A stretch of DNA of 8,937 bases from Desulfobacteraceae bacterium. Its GTDB lineage: Bacteria; Desulfobacterota; Desulfobacteria; Desulfobacterales; Desulfobacteraceae. Under the pieces are notes generated by a model. The model ran no database searches. It saw only the letters and a list, made by a program, of their open reading frames with translations, and was not told the origin of the DNA. Position 1 is the first letter of the stretch, and the number at the start of each line of letters is the position of its first letter. Below, piece by piece: positions 6,209 through 8,937 of this stretch. The DNA is taken from assembly GCA_024225895.1 (NCBI GenBank), contig JAAEMC010000736.1, positions 1 to 8,937 on the forward strand, read 5' to 3'. A program made the position numbers and the translations under genes.

Positions 6209-7846
6209 ATGCAAAACAGCATTGTAAAAATTCCCGAACCTTTTAATGAGCAGATAAGGGAATATTTGCCCGAAAGCCTTGAAAGGGAGCTCTTAAAAGC
6301 AGAACTGGAACACCAGATGTCCCATCCGCTTGAGATTCCTTTGATTATCAACGGCAAGCCGGTTATCACCAAAGAAACAGGGCAGGTGGTCTGCCCCCAT
6401 GACCATGGCCATGTCTTGGCCACGTACAGCAAGGCGTCGGATGAAGCAGTCCACCAGGCCATGGAATCAGCCTTGAATGCAAAAAAGGAATGGGAAGGCA
6501 TGGGCTATCTGGACCGGGCAGCCATATTTTTAAAAGCAGCAGAACTTATTTCGCAAAAATACAGGTATATTTTGAATGCCGCCACCATGCTCAACCAGTC
6601 CAAGAATGCCTTTCAGGCGGAAATTGACAGTACCTGTGAACTGGCGGATTTTTTTCGGTACAATGTCAAGTTCATGGAGCAACTTTACGCCCAGCAGCCG
6701 GAAAGTGAAAAAGGCATCTGGAACCGGCTGGAATACCGAGCCCTTGAAGGATTTATTTTTGCGCTGACCCCTTTCAATTTTACCGCCATTGCCGGTAACC
6801 TGGTGACGGCACCTGCCATGATGGGCAATACCATTGTCTGGAAACCGGCATCCACCGCCATTTTGTCCGGTTATTACCTGATGCGGCTTTTTAAGGAAGC
6901 CGGGCTGCCGGATGGGGTGATCAATTTTATCCCGGGTAAAGGGTCGGCCATTGGCAAAATCGTTTTAGAGAATGAAAATCTTGCAGGGGTCCATTTTACA
7001 GGCTCCACCAATGTTTTTTCGCAACTGTGGAGACGCATTGGTGAAAATATCAAAATTTATAAATCCTATCCCAGGCTGGTCGGTGAAACCGGCGGCAAAG
7101 ACTATATCTTTATGCATCATACGGCAGACGTTGACCAGGTGGCAGCAGCAGCAGTCAGGGGAGCGTTTGAATACCAGGGACAGAAATGTTCAGCCTGTTC
7201 CAGGATGTATGTGCCAAGATCAAAGTTTGAAGCGGTCCAAGACAAACTGCTTGCTTCTGTAAAAGGGATAAAAACCGGCACGGTCCTGGATTTTAAAAAT
7301 TTCCAGAATGCCGTGATTGATGCAGCCTCTTTTGACACAATAATGGGATACATTGAACGTGCCAAGGCCTCTGATAATGCAGAGGTAATTGCCGGCGGCG
7401 GCAGCGATAAATCAAAAGGGTATTTTATCGAACCAACTATTATTATAACCTGCGATCCTTTTTATGAGTCCATGACCAATGAGATTTTCGGCCCGGTGCT
7501 CACCCTTTTTGTTTATGAGGACGATGATTTTGAAAAGACCCTTGGGATTGTGGATCAGACATCTGTTTATGCCCTGACAGGAGCTGTGTTTGCCAATGAC
7601 AGGAAAATCATAGATCTGGCAATGGAGAAACTGACCCATTCGGCAGGTAACTTTTATATCAATGACAAACCCACGGGAGCAGTGGTGGGCCGGCAGCCCT
7701 TTGGCGGCGCCAGGGCCAGCGGTACCAATGATAAGGCCGGCAGCATTTTAAACCTGATCCGCTGGACATCTCCCAGAACCATTAAGGAAAATTTCTACCC
7801 GCCGCATGATTATGATTACCCGTTTATGAGTAAGAGCAAGATTTGA
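6209..7846 (+). CDS. pruA: 1-pyrroline-5-carboxylate dehydrogenase (ALDH4/PruA type, monofunctional)
   Basis: This 545-residue protein closely follows the ALDH4A1-type P5C dehydrogenases in length and motifs. It has the N-terminal extension before SPFNHGH-like residues (here PHDHGH at 63-68), RALEGFIFALTPFNFTAI (Asn190), IVWKPAS (Lys212), VGETGGKD (general base Glu293), EYQGQKCSACSR (catalytic Cys327), NEIFGPV (Glu425) and the anchor loop NDKPTGAVVG...PFGGARASGTNDK. It oxidises glutamate gamma-semialdehyde, the open form of 1-pyrroline-5-carboxylate, to glutamate with NAD+, the last step of proline and ornithine/arginine breakdown. It lacks a fused proline dehydrogenase domain, and none is encoded nearby in the window. 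The start is supported by GGAGAG (6198-6203), five bases before the ATG. It probably shares the LysR-controlled transcript of the ALDH7 gene, although the 97-base gap could hold a further signal. Confidence 0.93.
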   Translation: MQNSIVKIPEPFNEQIREYLPESLERELLKAELEHQMSHPLEIPLIINGKPVITKETGQVVCPHDHGHVLATYSKASDEAVHQAMESALNAKKEWEGMGYLDRAAIFLKAAELISQKYRYILNAATMLNQSKNAFQAEIDSTCELADFFRYNVKFMEQLYAQQPESEKGIWNRLEYRALEGFIFALTPFNFTAIAGNLVTAPAMMGNTIVWKPASTAILSGYYLMRLFKEAGLPDGVINFIPGKGSAIGKIVLENENLAGVHFTGSTNVFSQLWRRIGENIKIYKSYPRLVGETGGKDYIFMHHTADVDQVAAAAVRGAFEYQGQKCSACSRMYVPRSKFEAVQDKLLASVKGIKTGTVLDFKNFQNAVIDAASFDTIMGYIERAKASDNAEVIAGGGSDKSKGYFIEPTIIITCDPFYESMTNEIFGPVLTLFVYEDDDFEKTLGIVDQTSVYALTGAVFANDRKIIDLAMEKLTHSAGNFYINDKPTGAVVGRQPFGGARASGTNDKAGSILNLIRWTSPRTIKENFYPPHDYDYPFMSKSKI

Positions 7847-7863
7847 TCCTGCTGCGCGACCCC

Positions 7864-7890
7864 TTTACTTAAAAGCTACATTTTACTTAA
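7864..7890 (+). repeat. Nine-base direct repeat TTTACTTAA, spaced 18 bases
   Basis: TTTACTTAA occurs at 7864-7872 and again at 7882-7890, just after the pruA stop and upstream of the diguanylate cyclase gene. The second copy overlaps the candidate -35 box at 7887-7892. Direct repeats next to a promoter can be regulator sites, but the sequence is AT-rich and short enough to be chance. Confidence 0.3.
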
Positions 7891-7915
7891 CCCCTTTTGT
7901 TTTTTCTGTTATGAT
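7887..7915 (+). promoter_or_regulatory. Candidate promoter of the diguanylate cyclase gene
   Basis: TTAACC (7887-7892, four of six matches) and TATGAT (7910-7915, five of six matches) are 17 bases apart. This predicts transcription from about 7922 and a leader of nearly 60 bases before the GTG at 7980. It is the best sigma-70-like pair I see in the gap after pruA, where I find no strong terminator. Confidence 0.35.
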
Positions 7916-7979
7916 CCGCAATTGGTCGGCAGACAGTTACTAATACTGGGAACCCAATAAGGATAAATCAGGGCAATAG

Positions 7980-8937
7980 GTGAAATTTAAACGGTATAAG
8001 ATAAACAAAAGGGTGATCACTGATTTGAAAAAAAGATCCACCCTGGGGCTTGTATTTTATATTATCCTTGTATTCCTAGTTCTATTTATCGAAGATTACT
8101 ACTCCAGAAACCAGGAGTTTTCCAATTTTTTTGTCGCAGGTGTCTTAGCAATTTGTCTTTTCCGTTACCTTCATCTGGTATTGGGAAGGTTTATCCATGA
8201 GAAATATGAATCTGTCAGCAATTCTGTTTTTATTGTAAGTGTGGCCCTCACGGCTGCGATCTGGGGGATTGGGTTTTTGAAACTGGGTATACAAAATGAT
8301 GAGCCGGAAACTCAATTGTTAATGATTATCTGCACGGTTGGACTCTGCTCCGGAGGCGCCATCGCATTTATGCCGGATTTCAGGCTTTCTGTTATTTTTA
8401 ATTTCTTCATGTTGCTGCCGGCATCAATTGTTTTAATGGTCAACGGCATGAATGTCACCTTAGGATTTTGTATCTTTTTATATGCTTGCTATCTGGTGCT
8501 CGTTGTAAAAAGGGGTAACAAAGAATACTGGGATGCCTTGGAAAATGAATTTTTATTAAAGAAAAAAACTTCTGACCTGGAAAAGATTTCCCGGATGGAC
8601 GTCTTAACCGGAATCTATAACCGGCGATTTTTTGATGATTTCTTTACCTATGAATTCCGGCGGGCCATGCGGCAGGAATCATCCATCATTATGATGATTT
8701 GCGATATTGACCATTTTAAGCAGGTCAATGACCAGTACGGGCACCTGGCAGGCGATGAATTTCTCAAGCGGATCGCTGGAATTTTACTTAAAGTGTTTAA
8801 GCGCGAGACTGATATCGTAGCCCGGTACGGGGGCGAGGAATTTGTAATCCTTATGCAGGAAGAAAGTATTGATAACGCCATTGAGCTTGCACAAAAATTT
8901 CGTTTGCTGGTTCAAAAAAGCGTGGTTGAATATGCAG
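7980..8937 (+). CDS. Membrane-bound diguanylate cyclase, GGDEF domain (3' end cut by window)
   Basis: The frame is open from the GTG at 7980 to the window edge (319 codons). The GTG follows AGGG (7970-7973) by six bases; GTG 8013 is an in-frame alternative. A basic N-terminus precedes six hydrophobic segments at about residues 21-38, 49-68, 82-102, 113-131, 136-155 and 158-177, which I cannot assign to a named sensor family. A short charged helix (180-205) leads to the GGDEF domain from Asp207: DVLTGIYNRR, the metal-site CDIDHFKQVND (Asp242), GHLAGDEFL and the active-site RYGGEEF (GGEEF at 284-288). RETD at 275-278 is the inhibitory RxxD site, five residues before GGEEF. These features predict an active, product-inhibited enzyme making cyclic di-GMP from two GTP at the inner membrane. 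The last part of the domain, and any further domain such as EAL, lies outside the window. No functional link to pruA is evident. Confidence 0.9.
   Translation, partial: MKFKRYKINKRVITDLKKRSTLGLVFYIILVFLVLFIEDYYSRNQEFSNFFVAGVLAICLFRYLHLVLGRFIHEKYESVSNSVFIVSVALTAAIWGIGFLKLGIQNDEPETQLLMIICTVGLCSGGAIAFMPDFRLSVIFNFFMLLPASIVLMVNGMNVTLGFCIFLYACYLVLVVKRGNKEYWDALENEFLLKKKTSDLEKISRMDVLTGIYNRRFFDDFFTYEFRRAMRQESSIIMMICDIDHFKQVNDQYGHLAGDEFLKRIAGILLKVFKRETDIVARYGGEEFVILMQEESIDNAIELAQKFRLLVQKSVVEYA

Noticed and set aside
7847..7979. Intrinsic terminator after pruA at the T-rich stretch 7895-7905
   Set aside because: The only pairing before the T-run is a weak AAAAG/CTTTT stem, too unstable for a terminator.

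Overview
The window looks like chromosomal DNA of a Gram-negative, probably Desulfobacteraceae-like (Desulfobacterota) bacterium. That guess rests on protein style, a mid-40s GC impression in the core genes, and very AT-rich gaps. It is inference, since no rRNA or marker gene is present. No mobile element, CRISPR array, tRNA or rRNA was seen.

Left part (1-1889): a truncated periplasmic solute-binding protein (SBP_bac_3 type, minus strand) is preceded by a 19-codon hydrophobic upstream ORF whose stop overlaps its start codon. A 430-base gap with no accepted gene follows, holding competing short open frames on both strands. Next comes a minus-strand pentapeptide-repeat protein with an almost perfect five-residue register. 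Both genes are visibly more AT-rich than the rest.

Middle (1896-3473): a complete beta-CASP metallo-beta-lactamase-fold RNase-like protein with all expected motifs. It converges with a minus-strand LysR regulator (3525-4421).

Core module (3525-7846): the LysR gene is divergent from two consecutive aldehyde dehydrogenase genes. The first is an ALDH7 (antiquitin-type, alpha-aminoadipic semialdehyde / piperideine-6-carboxylate dehydrogenase). The second is an ALDH4 (1-pyrroline-5-carboxylate dehydrogenase, PruA type). The shared intergenic region carries an ATGAA-N5-TTCAT LysR box centred about 65 bases upstream of the predicted start of an extended -35/-10 promoter, so the layout suggests LysR control of the pair. 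The two enzymes oxidise the C6 and C5 amino-acid semialdehydes made from lysine and from proline/ornithine/arginine. No upstream enzyme (proline dehydrogenase, aminotransferase) lies in the window.

Right end (7980-8937): a membrane-anchored diguanylate cyclase, six predicted transmembrane segments followed by a GGEEF domain with an intact RxxD inhibitory site, cut by the window edge.

No clearly new multi-gene system is evident. The best leads are the LysR-controlled ALDH7-ALDH4 pair, the two-block pentapeptide helix, the duplicated translation start before the binding-protein gene, and the unexplained 729-1160 gap.
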